Assembly: GCA_947450025.1 (NCBI GenBank)
Contig: CANFTW010000003.1
Span: forward strand, 1 to 64,000
Source of the DNA: Bacteroidota bacterium
Lineage (GTDB): Bacteria > Bacteroidota > Bacteroidia > B-17B0 > Aurantibacillaceae
DNA: 64,000 nt
Direction of reading: 5' to 3'
In this document: one piece after another, positions 9,819 to 18,629 of the stretch
Position numbering within the stretch: the first letter of the stretch is position 1
Layout of the letters: each line of letters starts with the position of its first letter
Notes under the pieces: generated by a model
What the model was told of the DNA's origin: nothing
What the model saw: only the letters and a program-made list of their open reading frames with translations
Databases searched by the model: none
Program-made: the position numbers and the translations under genes

Positions 9819-10041
9819 ATAATTTCTGTTGTAAATAAAATGTTAGCCAAAAGTAAATTTATAAAAAAAATATGGCTTATTTAGACTAATGAGTGAATCA
9901 GTCGAATCACTACTCAATCATATGATTAACAGAAAACTGTAGTATGTCCCCTCAGTAAAATAAGGCCTTTCGAGGCCAATACATAATGAGATTTTTAATA
10001 AACCCTAAAATGAATGAGCGAAGAAGAAATAAAACGAAAAT

Positions 10042-10689
10042 TTATTTATCGTGGTAATAAATTTTAATCTGTGCAGCATCCTTTAAAAAATCAATTTTGT
10101 GGATTGAATATCGGTGCACATTAAATCCAGTTCTTAATTTTAAATCCGCAAGTAATTCAGCTTGTTTACCTTCTTTAATCATTTCAATATTTTCGTACAA
10201 AATAGTTTTCACATTTTCTTTTTTCATGAAAATATTACTCTCTAATAAATAAGTAATAATTAATACTACAGCATTAATTCCAATCAAAAAGATATACTCG
10301 ATACCGTCCGAAGTATCTTTGATTTTTGTAACAGCAGAAATAAGGCCAACGGCAATAACTAAAAACAAATAGGTCATATCTTTTATAGCAATTTCTTCGG
10401 TCTTATACCTCAACATACTAAATACCGCAAATAAACCAAAAGCAGCTCCCATCGATAAATCAACTTTATTTAGTAAAAAAGAAATTAAAAATATGATAAT
10501 ATTAAAAATGAAATATGTGAAAAACAATTCACGGTGCTTATATATTGGATAATAGATAAATCGGATTAAAATAAATATAGAACTTAAGTCAATTAATAAT
10601 CTAAAAATTAACTTGGTAGACATTTTTTGAAACTCTTCGTAGCCTGAAAAACTTGTTACTGTATCATTTGCAATTTGTAATAGTGTCAT
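10042..10689 (-). CDS. DUF4956-type membrane protein
   Basis: Multi-TM protein with LLNKVDLSMGAAFGLFAVFSMLRYKTEEIAIKDMTYLFLVIAVGLISAV; overlaps the VTC gene start by 4 bp. Confidence 0.8.
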   Translation of the reverse strand: MTLLQIANDTVTSFSGYEEFQKMSTKLIFRLLIDLSSIFILIRFIYYPIYKHRELFFTYFIFNIIIFLISFLLNKVDLSMGAAFGLFAVFSMLRYKTEEIAIKDMTYLFLVIAVGLISAVTKIKDTSDGIEYIFLIGINAVVLIITYLLESNIFMKKENVKTILYENIEMIKEGKQAELLADLKLRTGFNVHRYSIHKIDFLKDAAQIKIYYHDK

Positions 10690-11438
10690 AGATTAATGAT
10701 TTTTTTTACGTTAGACAATTTTCGTTTAAAATTATTTTTTTTCACTTCTTGGAATGAACTTGCCACACCAAAACAATATTTACTGATAGAGCCTTGACGA
10801 ATATGATTTTTCTTCATAATTGTAATAAACGGTGAACCAATTTTGCTGTCTTGTTTTACTTCTGCAATTACCAACTGATCTAAAAGCTCTGTTTTTCCAT
10901 CCTTTTCAAATTCTAAATTTAAATCCAATGTTAATCGCTCTGCAGATTTTTTATTAACTAAGGTGATTCGACTATAATTTATCCAAATTTTCGGCAGTAA
11001 AATTAATGGGTCAAATGGTAATGTCTTTTTTAAAAACTCAAAAGCTTTTCCGGAATGCAATTCAGGAACTTCGACTTCTTTAATTCGCGTTTTTAATGTT
11101 CTGCCTTTATTATTCTTAAATTTTACTTCTAAAAATCCAATATTGCTTTCTACATAGGTTCGATGTCTGATTTTATAGCGGTTTAATTTTCCGCTATGAT
11201 GTTCGTTGTACAAATCAAAATCTTGGGTATCAAAATATAAGGTCTTATATCGACTAATACGATTTCCTTCAATATTTAATATTTTATAGTACTCCGTTGC
11301 TTCTTTTAAAATAATAGGAAGTGACTGAATATTAAATGTGAATTTAGTATCCGTTCTATCCATTAATTTTACCCCTTCCATTTCTTCGAGAGTAATTGGA
11401 TGAAACTGATGCAACATATTTGAAATATCTTGATTCAT
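10686..11438 (-). CDS. VTC-domain (polyphosphate polymerase-like) protein
   Basis: MDRTDTKFTFNIQSLPIIL...RYKTLYFDTQDFDLYNEHHSGKLNRYKIRHRTY...FLEVKFKNNKGRTLKTRI is a VTC/CYTH-like triphosphate-tunnel pattern. Confidence 0.82.
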   Translation of the reverse strand: MNQDISNMLHQFHPITLEEMEGVKLMDRTDTKFTFNIQSLPIILKEATEYYKILNIEGNRISRYKTLYFDTQDFDLYNEHHSGKLNRYKIRHRTYVESNIGFLEVKFKNNKGRTLKTRIKEVEVPELHSGKAFEFLKKTLPFDPLILLPKIWINYSRITLVNKKSAERLTLDLNLEFEKDGKTELLDQLVIAEVKQDSKIGSPFITIMKKNHIRQGSISKYCFGVASSFQEVKKNNFKRKLSNVKKIINL

Positions 11439-11915
11439 TTATTTTGTTATGTAAATATGTTTTTTTATGGAAATAACTTTCCCTTCAGCATCTAACGTTT
11501 TTCGTTCTATTTTCAATCCTTGACTATCATAAACATAGACATGTTTTTTAGTTAACTTATCATTGGCATCATAAAATACTTCTTCTGTCTTCTCCCCTAG
11601 CATATTGTATTTAGTCAATTTTTTCTCAACTAATTTATTTGCAGCATCATATTGAAAATCTTCCGTTTCGTCGCCTTCACTATTATACTTAAATTTATGA
11701 ATGCTTTTCACTATCCCTTCTTTAGTATAATCAGTCACTTCAACTTCGTTGCCTTTGGCATCAAAAATGGTCTTTTTTTCGGTGATTGTTTTTCCGTTTT
11801 CAGTGGAGGTGACCGCTGAAGCTTTTATTTTATGTTGTTTAACTTCTTTTTTAGTTTGGGAAAAACCTTGAAAAGAAGCCGTTAGTAAAAAAAAACTAAT
11901 TATTAAAAATCTCAT
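11439..11915 (-). CDS. Secreted protein with YD/RHS-like short repeats
   Basis: Signal peptide; repeated (K)FKYNSEGDETEDFQYDAANKL..KKLTKYNMLGEKTEEVFYDANDKL. Confidence 0.65.
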   Translation of the reverse strand: MRFLIISFFLLTASFQGFSQTKKEVKQHKIKASAVTSTENGKTITEKKTIFDAKGNEVEVTDYTKEGIVKSIHKFKYNSEGDETEDFQYDAANKLVEKKLTKYNMLGEKTEEVFYDANDKLTKKHVYVYDSQGLKIERKTLDAEGKVISIKKHIYITK

Positions 11916-11921
11916 AGTATA

Positions 11922-12329
11922 TTATTGATTAAGGGTATCTAAACCTATATCTTTGATGTCTTTACGTTTATTAATATTTACAATTGTTTCAACTGCAAAC
12001 TCATTTGGTGTGCTAGTTGTATTTTGTAATTGCTTACTGTAGGCTATAACTTTATATTTTCCTTTACGAAGATATTTAAATTCAAATTCGCCGTTTGCAT
12101 TTGTTTTAACAGAAGTTCCAGGAGAAGTATCGTCTCCAAAAAATAAATATACGGTTGTATTAACTGCAGGATATCGTCCTTGGACGATTTGGAAAAAGGG
12201 ATCATAATTTCTTACCCAATACACCCCCTTAATTTGAGCATTTCCTCCCTCGCCTGGTGTTTTTTGACATCCAGAACTTAGGCCAAGAAATGTTATAAAA
12301 AAAGTAGCGAAAGTAATTTGTTTCAACAT
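11922..12329 (-). CDS. Lipoprotein with carboxypeptidase-regulatory-like beta-sandwich domain
   Basis: Lipobox LGLSSGC; GEGGNAQIKGVYWVRNYDPFF...SVKTNANGEFEFKYLRKGKYKVIAYS; paralog of 15518..15913. Confidence 0.75.
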   Translation of the reverse strand: MLKQITFATFFITFLGLSSGCQKTPGEGGNAQIKGVYWVRNYDPFFQIVQGRYPAVNTTVYLFFGDDTSPGTSVKTNANGEFEFKYLRKGKYKVIAYSKQLQNTTSTPNEFAVETIVNINKRKDIKDIGLDTLNQ

Positions 12330-12331
12330 AT

Positions 12332-13993
12332 TTATTTAATTGAGATAAAACTTCCTTTAGAGATAGAAGTGCCATCTTTGAGATGTAAAAAATAAAAATA
12401 GATACCAGCTTCAAAATATTCTATATTCAATAAATATTGATGAGAGTTAAAGTGATCAGTTTTAATAAGATGACCATAAGCATCATATATTTTAATACTA
12501 GGCACTTCATTCAACATTTCATTATTTTTAATTTGAATCACCGAAGTTGAATTAATTGGATTTGGAAAACAAATAGATTCAAAGGTTTGTGAGGCGGTTA
12601 ACTCATGAATACCAACTACACTTGATCCATTTGAATATAAATGGTGTGCGTAGATATCATAATCAACAGTGTTTCTATGATCATCCCAAGCGTAAATAGC
12701 GCCACCATTGCCATCTGAAACTTGTGAAACATTAATTTGATTGTCAGTAGCATCTGAAACAACTACGCCGCCGTTAGCCCATTGAATTGCCCCTGTTGAA
12801 TTTAATTTTTGTGAAGAGATGTTCCACTCTATACCAACGGAATCTTGCCAAGCAATAATTGCTCCTCCATTACCATCGCTAACCACGTTAGGATTAATTG
12901 ATTTTAAGGCATTAGAAATTTTTATACCATCTGATACTAGTTGAGGTGTACCTGATAATGACACTAATTGAGAATAAATAGCATTTGAATTTACTCGGTC
13001 ATCTTTCCAACTGAATATAATTCCTGAACTGCCTATATATTTCATGTCCAAAGCGCTTTGGTTATTTATAGCAGAACAAATTGAAAGTCCATTACTTGTC
13101 CATTGAACATTACCCGAACTATTAATGCGCTGAGAATAGACATTATAATCTGTTCCATTACGTTTATCTACCCATCCAATTACAGCGCCATTAAGTCCAT
13201 CTGGTTCTATCCTCGGATTACTTTGCGTATTTATCGCATTACAAATTAATACCCCATTAACTGTCCATTGAGCAGTCCCTAGAGCATTAACACGTTGAGC
13301 GTATATATCATAGTCAATATTATTACGTTTATCCTGCCATGTGAATATTGCGCCACCTAAACCATCAATATCTAATTTTGGATTTGCTTGCGTATTAGGC
13401 GCAGCACAAACCGCAACTCCACCAGTTGGCCAAAGTAAAGCACCTGAAGAACTTATTCGTTGCGCATACACATCCCAATAAAAACTTAAAGAGTCTTCCC
13501 AAACAATAATCGCTCCACCAGCAGCATCAGAAACAATTTTAGGATTTTTTTGGGTAGTGGTTTTACTACAAACTGCAATGCCATCTAAAGCCCATAAAAT
13601 ATTACCTGAAGAGTCTATTTTTTGAGCATAAATATCATCATTTCCTGCACGACCATCCTCCCAAGTAATAATCGCACTTCCATTATCAGATTCAACAATA
13701 GAGGGCGATTTTTGAACTCCTAAAGCTGAACAAATAGAGGTTCCATAAAGAATCCATTTTCTCATACCGCTTGCACTGAAACGTTGAGCATAAATATCAT
13801 CTGCAGTAGTTAAAGAATTTCTATTATCATCCCAGGTCATAATAATACCTCCTTTTGAATCAGACACACTATGCACATTACTTTGCGACTTTGTTGCCAT
13901 CGCTACCGTAGTATTAATAGTTGTATTATTACTCCATTGAGAAAAAGCCCCAAATGAAAAAAGTATTAATAAGTAAAAAATCGTTTGTTTCAT
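12332..13993 (-). CDS. Repeat-rich T9SS type A sorting domain-containing protein
   Basis: About eight ~50-aa repeats W.D.R....DIYAQR....G...W...G..IC....Q..P.I..D..GGAI..W; C-terminal SICFPNPINSTSVIQI...KGSFISIK. Confidence 0.85.
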   Translation of the reverse strand: MKQTIFYLLILFSFGAFSQWSNNTTINTTVAMATKSQSNVHSVSDSKGGIIMTWDDNRNSLTTADDIYAQRFSASGMRKWILYGTSICSALGVQKSPSIVESDNGSAIITWEDGRAGNDDIYAQKIDSSGNILWALDGIAVCSKTTTQKNPKIVSDAAGGAIIVWEDSLSFYWDVYAQRISSSGALLWPTGGVAVCAAPNTQANPKLDIDGLGGAIFTWQDKRNNIDYDIYAQRVNALGTAQWTVNGVLICNAINTQSNPRIEPDGLNGAVIGWVDKRNGTDYNVYSQRINSSGNVQWTSNGLSICSAINNQSALDMKYIGSSGIIFSWKDDRVNSNAIYSQLVSLSGTPQLVSDGIKISNALKSINPNVVSDGNGGAIIAWQDSVGIEWNISSQKLNSTGAIQWANGGVVVSDATDNQINVSQVSDGNGGAIYAWDDHRNTVDYDIYAHHLYSNGSSVVGIHELTASQTFESICFPNPINSTSVIQIKNNEMLNEVPSIKIYDAYGHLIKTDHFNSHQYLLNIEYFEAGIYFYFLHLKDGTSISKGSFISIK

Positions 13994-14098
13994 TTAAAAT
14001 AATAAATTAATAACGTTAAATATACATGATTTTATTAGTATGTTTTTTAGAATAATTGAAAATTAATAAATTTTCCATTTTTGATAAATTTATTATTA

Positions 14099-14106
14099 TA
14101 AATTTG
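14099..14106 (+). promoter_or_regulatory. Candidate Bacteroidota -7 element (TAAATTTG)
   Basis: Exact match to TAnnTTTG 6 nt before the chosen ATG (14113); short spacing, so tentative. Confidence 0.3.
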
Positions 14107-14112
14107 TTTTGC

Positions 14113-14814
14113 ATGAATGCAAAATTGAAATATCTGCTAACATTAAGTTCCCTTATTTTGTCCGTACAACTTTTTTCTCAAAAAGCAGATAAAGATTTTC
14201 AGATATGGGGCAACTTTGAGGTGGAGTCTCCTATTAATAAACGATGGATGGCTCATGTTCAGCATCAATCAAGATTTATTAATAATGCAACACAATATGG
14301 TTATTCATATTTTGATGCTGGTGCACTGTATAGAATAGGTAAAAATTTACGTTTTACATTTAACTATATTTTTGCTGATAAAAAACGAACTGATGTTTCA
14401 TTTAGTTATCGTCATCAGTTTGAGGGATATTTTACATACAGAAAAAAATTTGGAAAATTCACATTCTTTGACCGTTTTTTAAGCGACATGCAATTCAAAG
14501 ATTTTGGGTCAGACGCTCAAGGAAAACGATTGCGAGACTTCTACTTAAGAAATAAAGTAACCGCAAGATATAAATTACCTTACAAATTAACTCCATATGT
14601 TGCTGTTGAGGCTTATTATAAAATTGACGGCATGTATTACGAAAGAGGGTATTATGGTTTTAATCGTTTTCGCTTATTTTACGGACTGCTTTATAATGTT
14701 ACTGAGCATTGGTTAGCAGAAGTTTCATTTACCAATGAATTTAATCATGATGCTCCTATTCCAACGAATAATTATATGCTATCATTTGGATTAGTGAAAA
14801 CATTTTTTCAATAA
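14113..14814 (+). CDS. DUF2490-type protein (probable outer-membrane beta-barrel)
   Basis: Signal peptide MNAKLKYLLTLSSLILSVQLFSQ; KDFQIWGNFEVESPINKRWMAHVQHQSRF...; C-terminal SFGLVKTFFQ. Confidence 0.8.
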   Translation: MNAKLKYLLTLSSLILSVQLFSQKADKDFQIWGNFEVESPINKRWMAHVQHQSRFINNATQYGYSYFDAGALYRIGKNLRFTFNYIFADKKRTDVSFSYRHQFEGYFTYRKKFGKFTFFDRFLSDMQFKDFGSDAQGKRLRDFYLRNKVTARYKLPYKLTPYVAVEAYYKIDGMYYERGYYGFNRFRLFYGLLYNVTEHWLAEVSFTNEFNHDAPIPTNNYMLSFGLVKTFFQ

Positions 14815-14822
14815 CACGTTAT

Positions 14823-15515
14823 TTATATTGATACCGAATATGCAACGCCAAAAATATAAATAGTTTCAGGTGTTGAAATATTAAATTCTGTTTGAAATAA
14901 ATAATATAGATTAACCGAATTCTTCTTGTTAATTTCATATTCTATCCCTAGTACATTTCTAACTCGATGAAATCCATTATCATACATCGAACCATCGCCA
15001 CGTGGTGCATGGATTTGATATCGTACTTCGCAAGAAATATATGGTGTTACTTTTTCGAAAGCAGTGTATTTTAAATCTGTTTTAAATCGCAAAAACTGCT
15101 CTGCTAATTTTCCCTTTTTACTGGAATAAAAATCTTGCACCTCAGCTTGATACCTAATTCTTTCGCTCACTATGATTTTTTGAATCTTTTTTTTAATTGA
15201 CACATCTAACATAAATCTATGTCGATAACTATATGAATCTTCCAGCCTCTTCTTTTGAATGAAGCGATAGCTAGGGCTAATTTTTAAAAATTTATTGATT
15301 TTATAATCAATGCCTACGTTAGTGTAAAATAAATTAATTCGCTGATAATTTTCCTTTAAACGAAGTTCTTCATCAATAACTAAACTTATTTTTTTTGTCA
15401 AAGCATGCTGAATACTTAATGTGTTCCACATTCCTGCATCATTGCGTTGCTGGGAATAGCCAATAACAACTATCAAAACAAAAGAATAAAATAATACTGC
15501 TCTTTTTAAACACAT
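14823..15515 (-). CDS. DUF2490-type protein (probable outer-membrane beta-barrel)
   Basis: NDAGMWNTLSIQHALTKKISLVIDEELRLKEN...SPSYRFIQKKRLEDSYSYRHRF; similar to 14113..14814. Confidence 0.8.
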   Translation of the reverse strand: MCLKRAVLFYSFVLIVVIGYSQQRNDAGMWNTLSIQHALTKKISLVIDEELRLKENYQRINLFYTNVGIDYKINKFLKISPSYRFIQKKRLEDSYSYRHRFMLDVSIKKKIQKIIVSERIRYQAEVQDFYSSKKGKLAEQFLRFKTDLKYTAFEKVTPYISCEVRYQIHAPRGDGSMYDNGFHRVRNVLGIEYEINKKNSVNLYYLFQTEFNISTPETIYIFGVAYSVSI

Positions 15516-15517
15516 GA

Positions 15518-15913
15518 CTATTTTAAAATAACGAGGTCAGATAAAGATTCAGATTGTTTTTTAGAAGTGATTGTAACTTCTCTTAACTCTATCTTAGGAT
15601 TTGATCGATTAGCTATACTTGAATCCTCACCAATAACATAAATAGTATACTTACCTTTTTGCAAATAATTAAATTTAAATGAACCATCATACGATGTTTT
15701 AACAGTATTGCCTACATCCTTATTATCGCCATATATTATGTAAACTGTCTCTCCAGGTAAATAATATTGAGAAGTAATAAATGAAAAAAATGGGTCATAA
15801 TTCTTTACATATACTTTTCCTTCAATAGAAGCAAATCCTCCCTCGCCTGCCTCTTTTTTACAAGACAATAGGAATGCAGCAGTTAGTACCACTAAGTAGT
15901 TTAGTTTTTTCAT
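15518..15913 (-). CDS. Lipoprotein with carboxypeptidase-regulatory-like domain
   Basis: Lipobox FLLSC; GEGGFASIEGKVYVKNYDPFF...TVKTSYDGSFKFNYLQKGKYTIYV; paralog of 11922..12329. Confidence 0.75.
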   Translation of the reverse strand: MKKLNYLVVLTAAFLLSCKKEAGEGGFASIEGKVYVKNYDPFFSFITSQYYLPGETVYIIYGDNKDVGNTVKTSYDGSFKFNYLQKGKYTIYVIGEDSSIANRSNPKIELREVTITSKKQSESLSDLVILK

Positions 15914-16031
15914 AGTTTTTAAAAATTAACGCTTTGGTTAAATATCATATTAAAAGTAATCAAATTTCATATATTTTCATTATTTTGCATTACTTATTGA
16001 AATAAATTAAATATCTATAAGGTTAAACATA

Positions 16032-16373
16032 TTGATTGCTGTTTTAAGACATACTTTTATTTTTGTATTTATGTTGAGCGTGTTTGCCTTAACCATGCAA
16101 GCTACAATTATACAAATTTGTAAAGAATCAAATATTTTTAAAGATCAAACTCAGCAAAACCCGATTAGTGATGATGAGGAAGAGCAATCATCTGACGGAG
16201 ATGAATCCATTGATGAAGATATAATATGTTTAAATGATGTAGAACATTTTTATTCATCAGAAAATATCTGCGTATACAATTGGAAAATATTTAGTTTAAA
16301 TCTGACTTCAATATCACTTGATATTCAAATTCCACCCCCTAAGCATAAATTAATTGTTTTAACTCTATTATAG
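16032..16373 (+). CDS. Small hypothetical protein with signal/TM segment and acidic linker
   Basis: MIAVLRHTFIFVFMLSVFALTMQA then DDEEEQSSDGDESIDED; 32 bp upstream of the SulP ORF. Confidence 0.55.
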   Translation: MIAVLRHTFIFVFMLSVFALTMQATIIQICKESNIFKDQTQQNPISDDEEEQSSDGDESIDEDIICLNDVEHFYSSENICVYNWKIFSLNLTSISLDIQIPPPKHKLIVLTLL

Positions 16374-16405
16374 AGTATCCTAAAATATTAATTAATAAAA
16401 TCGCT

Positions 16406-17935
16406 TTGTTTATGTTTCAAAAAAAATTATTTGCCGATATTAAGGCAGGGGTTGTCGTATTTTTAGTGGCCTTACCACTATGTTTAGGAATTGCAATGGC
16501 CTGCAAAGTTCCATTGTTTTCAGGAATTATGGCAGGAGTTGTGGGTGGTATTTTAGTCACAATTTTTAGCGGTTCTAAGTATAGCGTTTCTGGTCCTGCT
16601 GCTGGCCTAACAGCTATTGTTTTAGCGTCTGTATCGCAACTGGGAAGCTACCAGGCTTTTTTAGCTGCCGTGGTATTTGCAGGGGTGTTTCAGTTAATCT
16701 TAGGTATTTTAAAAGCAGGAACTATTGGAAACTATATACCAAATGCGGTCATAAAAGGAATGCTTGCAGGCATTGGTATCATTTTAATCATTAAACAAAT
16801 ACCTCATTTATTTGGTTACGATAAAGATCCAGAAGGTGATGAACAGTTTATTCAAATGGACGGAGAAAACTCATTTACTGAACTCGTGCATATGATAAAT
16901 TTCATAACACCAGGTGCTATTATCATTGGGATTGTTTCTATCCTGATACTCATTATTGCCGAAAAACCTTTTTACAAGAAAGATAAAATATTATCCAACA
17001 TTCCAGGTCCTCTATTGGTTGTCATATTTGGCATACTTCTAACGTTGTCTTTTAATAGTCATTCATTTTTATTAATTGATCCTCAACATTTAGTAAACTT
17101 ACCAACCATAACTTCAATAACTGATTTGCAAGACAATTTATTTTTTCCTGATTTCAGTCTAGCCAATACTAGCCAATTTTGGACGATTGTTTTTACATTA
17201 GCAATTGTTGCTAGCTTAGAAACATTACTTGGAATTGAAGCTATTGATAAATTAGACCCAGAAAAAAACGAATCAAATACGAATAAAGAACTTTTAGCAC
17301 AAGGCATCGGCAATATCGCCTGCGGGTTTTTAGGAGCTTTACCTATAACCTCAGTCATTGTGAGAAGTTCTGCCAATATCAACTCTGGTGCTAAATCAAA
17401 ATTATCTTCAATTATCCACGCAGCACTATTAATCATAAGTGTTGTCTTACTCCCTAATATGCTAAAATTAATCCCAAATGCATGCTTAGCAGCTATATTA
17501 ATCGTTACTGGATTTAAATTAACTAAGCTTGCCATTTTTAAAGAACAATGGAAATTTGGAATGGAACAATTTATACCATTTACTATTACCGTTATTGTCA
17601 TGCTTGTGACAGACCTGCTCAAAGGTGTTTGCGCAGGATTGATTATTGCCGTAATTTATATTATTAGAGACAATATTAAATCTTCATTTGAAGCAAGCAG
17701 TGATACCATTGACGGACAATTATATTACTTAATTAAATTACCACAGCACGTTACTTTTTTTAATAAGGGTTACTTAATAAAATGTTTTCGCAATATAGAA
17801 CCAAATAGTAAAGTTATTATCGATGGTACTATTAATAAAAAAATTAACAGAGATTCTAAAGATGTGATTGATGACTTTATTTCCACATCAAAAATTAGAA
17901 AAATAAATATTGAACTCATAAAATATAAACACTAA
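16406..17935 (+). CDS. SulP family inorganic anion transporter with STAS-like C-terminus
   Basis: KAGVVVFLVALPLCLGIAMACKVPLFSGIMAGVVGGILVTIFSGSKYSVSGPAAGLTAIV; C-terminal KVIIDGTINKKINRDSKDVIDDFI. Confidence 0.93.
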   Translation: MFMFQKKLFADIKAGVVVFLVALPLCLGIAMACKVPLFSGIMAGVVGGILVTIFSGSKYSVSGPAAGLTAIVLASVSQLGSYQAFLAAVVFAGVFQLILGILKAGTIGNYIPNAVIKGMLAGIGIILIIKQIPHLFGYDKDPEGDEQFIQMDGENSFTELVHMINFITPGAIIIGIVSILILIIAEKPFYKKDKILSNIPGPLLVVIFGILLTLSFNSHSFLLIDPQHLVNLPTITSITDLQDNLFFPDFSLANTSQFWTIVFTLAIVASLETLLGIEAIDKLDPEKNESNTNKELLAQGIGNIACGFLGALPITSVIVRSSANINSGAKSKLSSIIHAALLIISVVLLPNMLKLIPNACLAAILIVTGFKLTKLAIFKEQWKFGMEQFIPFTITVIVMLVTDLLKGVCAGLIIAVIYIIRDNIKSSFEASSDTIDGQLYYLIKLPQHVTFFNKGYLIKCFRNIEPNSKVIIDGTINKKINRDSKDVIDDFISTSKIRKINIELIKYKH

Positions 17936-17939
17936 AATA

Positions 17940-18584
17940 ATGGACAAGGCATATCAAAAATTAATAGATGGGAATAGACGTTTTTCCTTGGAGAAAAGAT
18001 TTGAAGACCCAGAATACTTTAAAAAATTATCACTAGGACAAAAGCCAGATTACTTATGGATAGGCTGCAGCGATAGTCGTGTGCCTGCTAATGAAGTAAC
18101 CAGTACAGAAAGTGGGGAAATGTTTGTGCATAGAAATATTGCAAACTTAGTAGTTCACACAGATGTCAATTTAATGAGTGTTTTAGAATATGCCGTAACC
18201 GTATTAGGTGTTAAACACATTATAGTTTGCGGACATTACGGATGCGGAGGAGTTAGAGCAGCCATGGGAAATGGTAGTTATGGATTAGTAGATAATTGGC
18301 TAAGAAACATAAAAGATGTATACCAAAAACATGTGGTAGAATTAGAAGCCATCACTGATGAAGACAAACGCGCAGATCGATTAACAGAATTAAATGTGAT
18401 TGAACAAGTTCAACATTTAGCTAAAACAAAAATAGTTCAAGGCGCTTGGGCAAATGGTAAACAACTAGCTGTTCACGGTTGGGTATACGGATTGAATAGC
18501 GGATTGATTACCGAATTAAAAGCAGTGTACGATGATAAAGGAGATATTGAACCTATTTACAGGTATGAGTTTAGTAAACAATAA
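17940..18584 (+). CDS. can: Beta-class carbonic anhydrase
   Basis: Zinc motifs CSDSRVPA and CGHYGCGGVRAAMG; 4 bp after the SulP stop. Confidence 0.95.
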   Translation: MDKAYQKLIDGNRRFSLEKRFEDPEYFKKLSLGQKPDYLWIGCSDSRVPANEVTSTESGEMFVHRNIANLVVHTDVNLMSVLEYAVTVLGVKHIIVCGHYGCGGVRAAMGNGSYGLVDNWLRNIKDVYQKHVVELEAITDEDKRADRLTELNVIEQVQHLAKTKIVQGAWANGKQLAVHGWVYGLNSGLITELKAVYDDKGDIEPIYRYEFSKQ

Positions 18585-18629
18585 TTCAAAACAGTTTTAT
18601 TAATCGACCTACTTTTTTGATTAAGTAAT

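Noticed and set aside
12229-12414. 61-aa ORF spanning the junction of the lipoprotein and T9SS genes
   Set aside because: Overlaps two better supported CDSs in another frame.
12640-13880. Regularly spaced ~150-bp similarity resembling a repeat array
   Set aside because: In-frame protein repeats in a T9SS gene, degenerate at DNA level; not a CRISPR or satellite.
17083-17622. 179-aa antisense ORF inside the SulP gene
   Set aside because: Fully overlaps a confidently identified transporter CDS; composition looks like reverse-frame readthrough with no domain.
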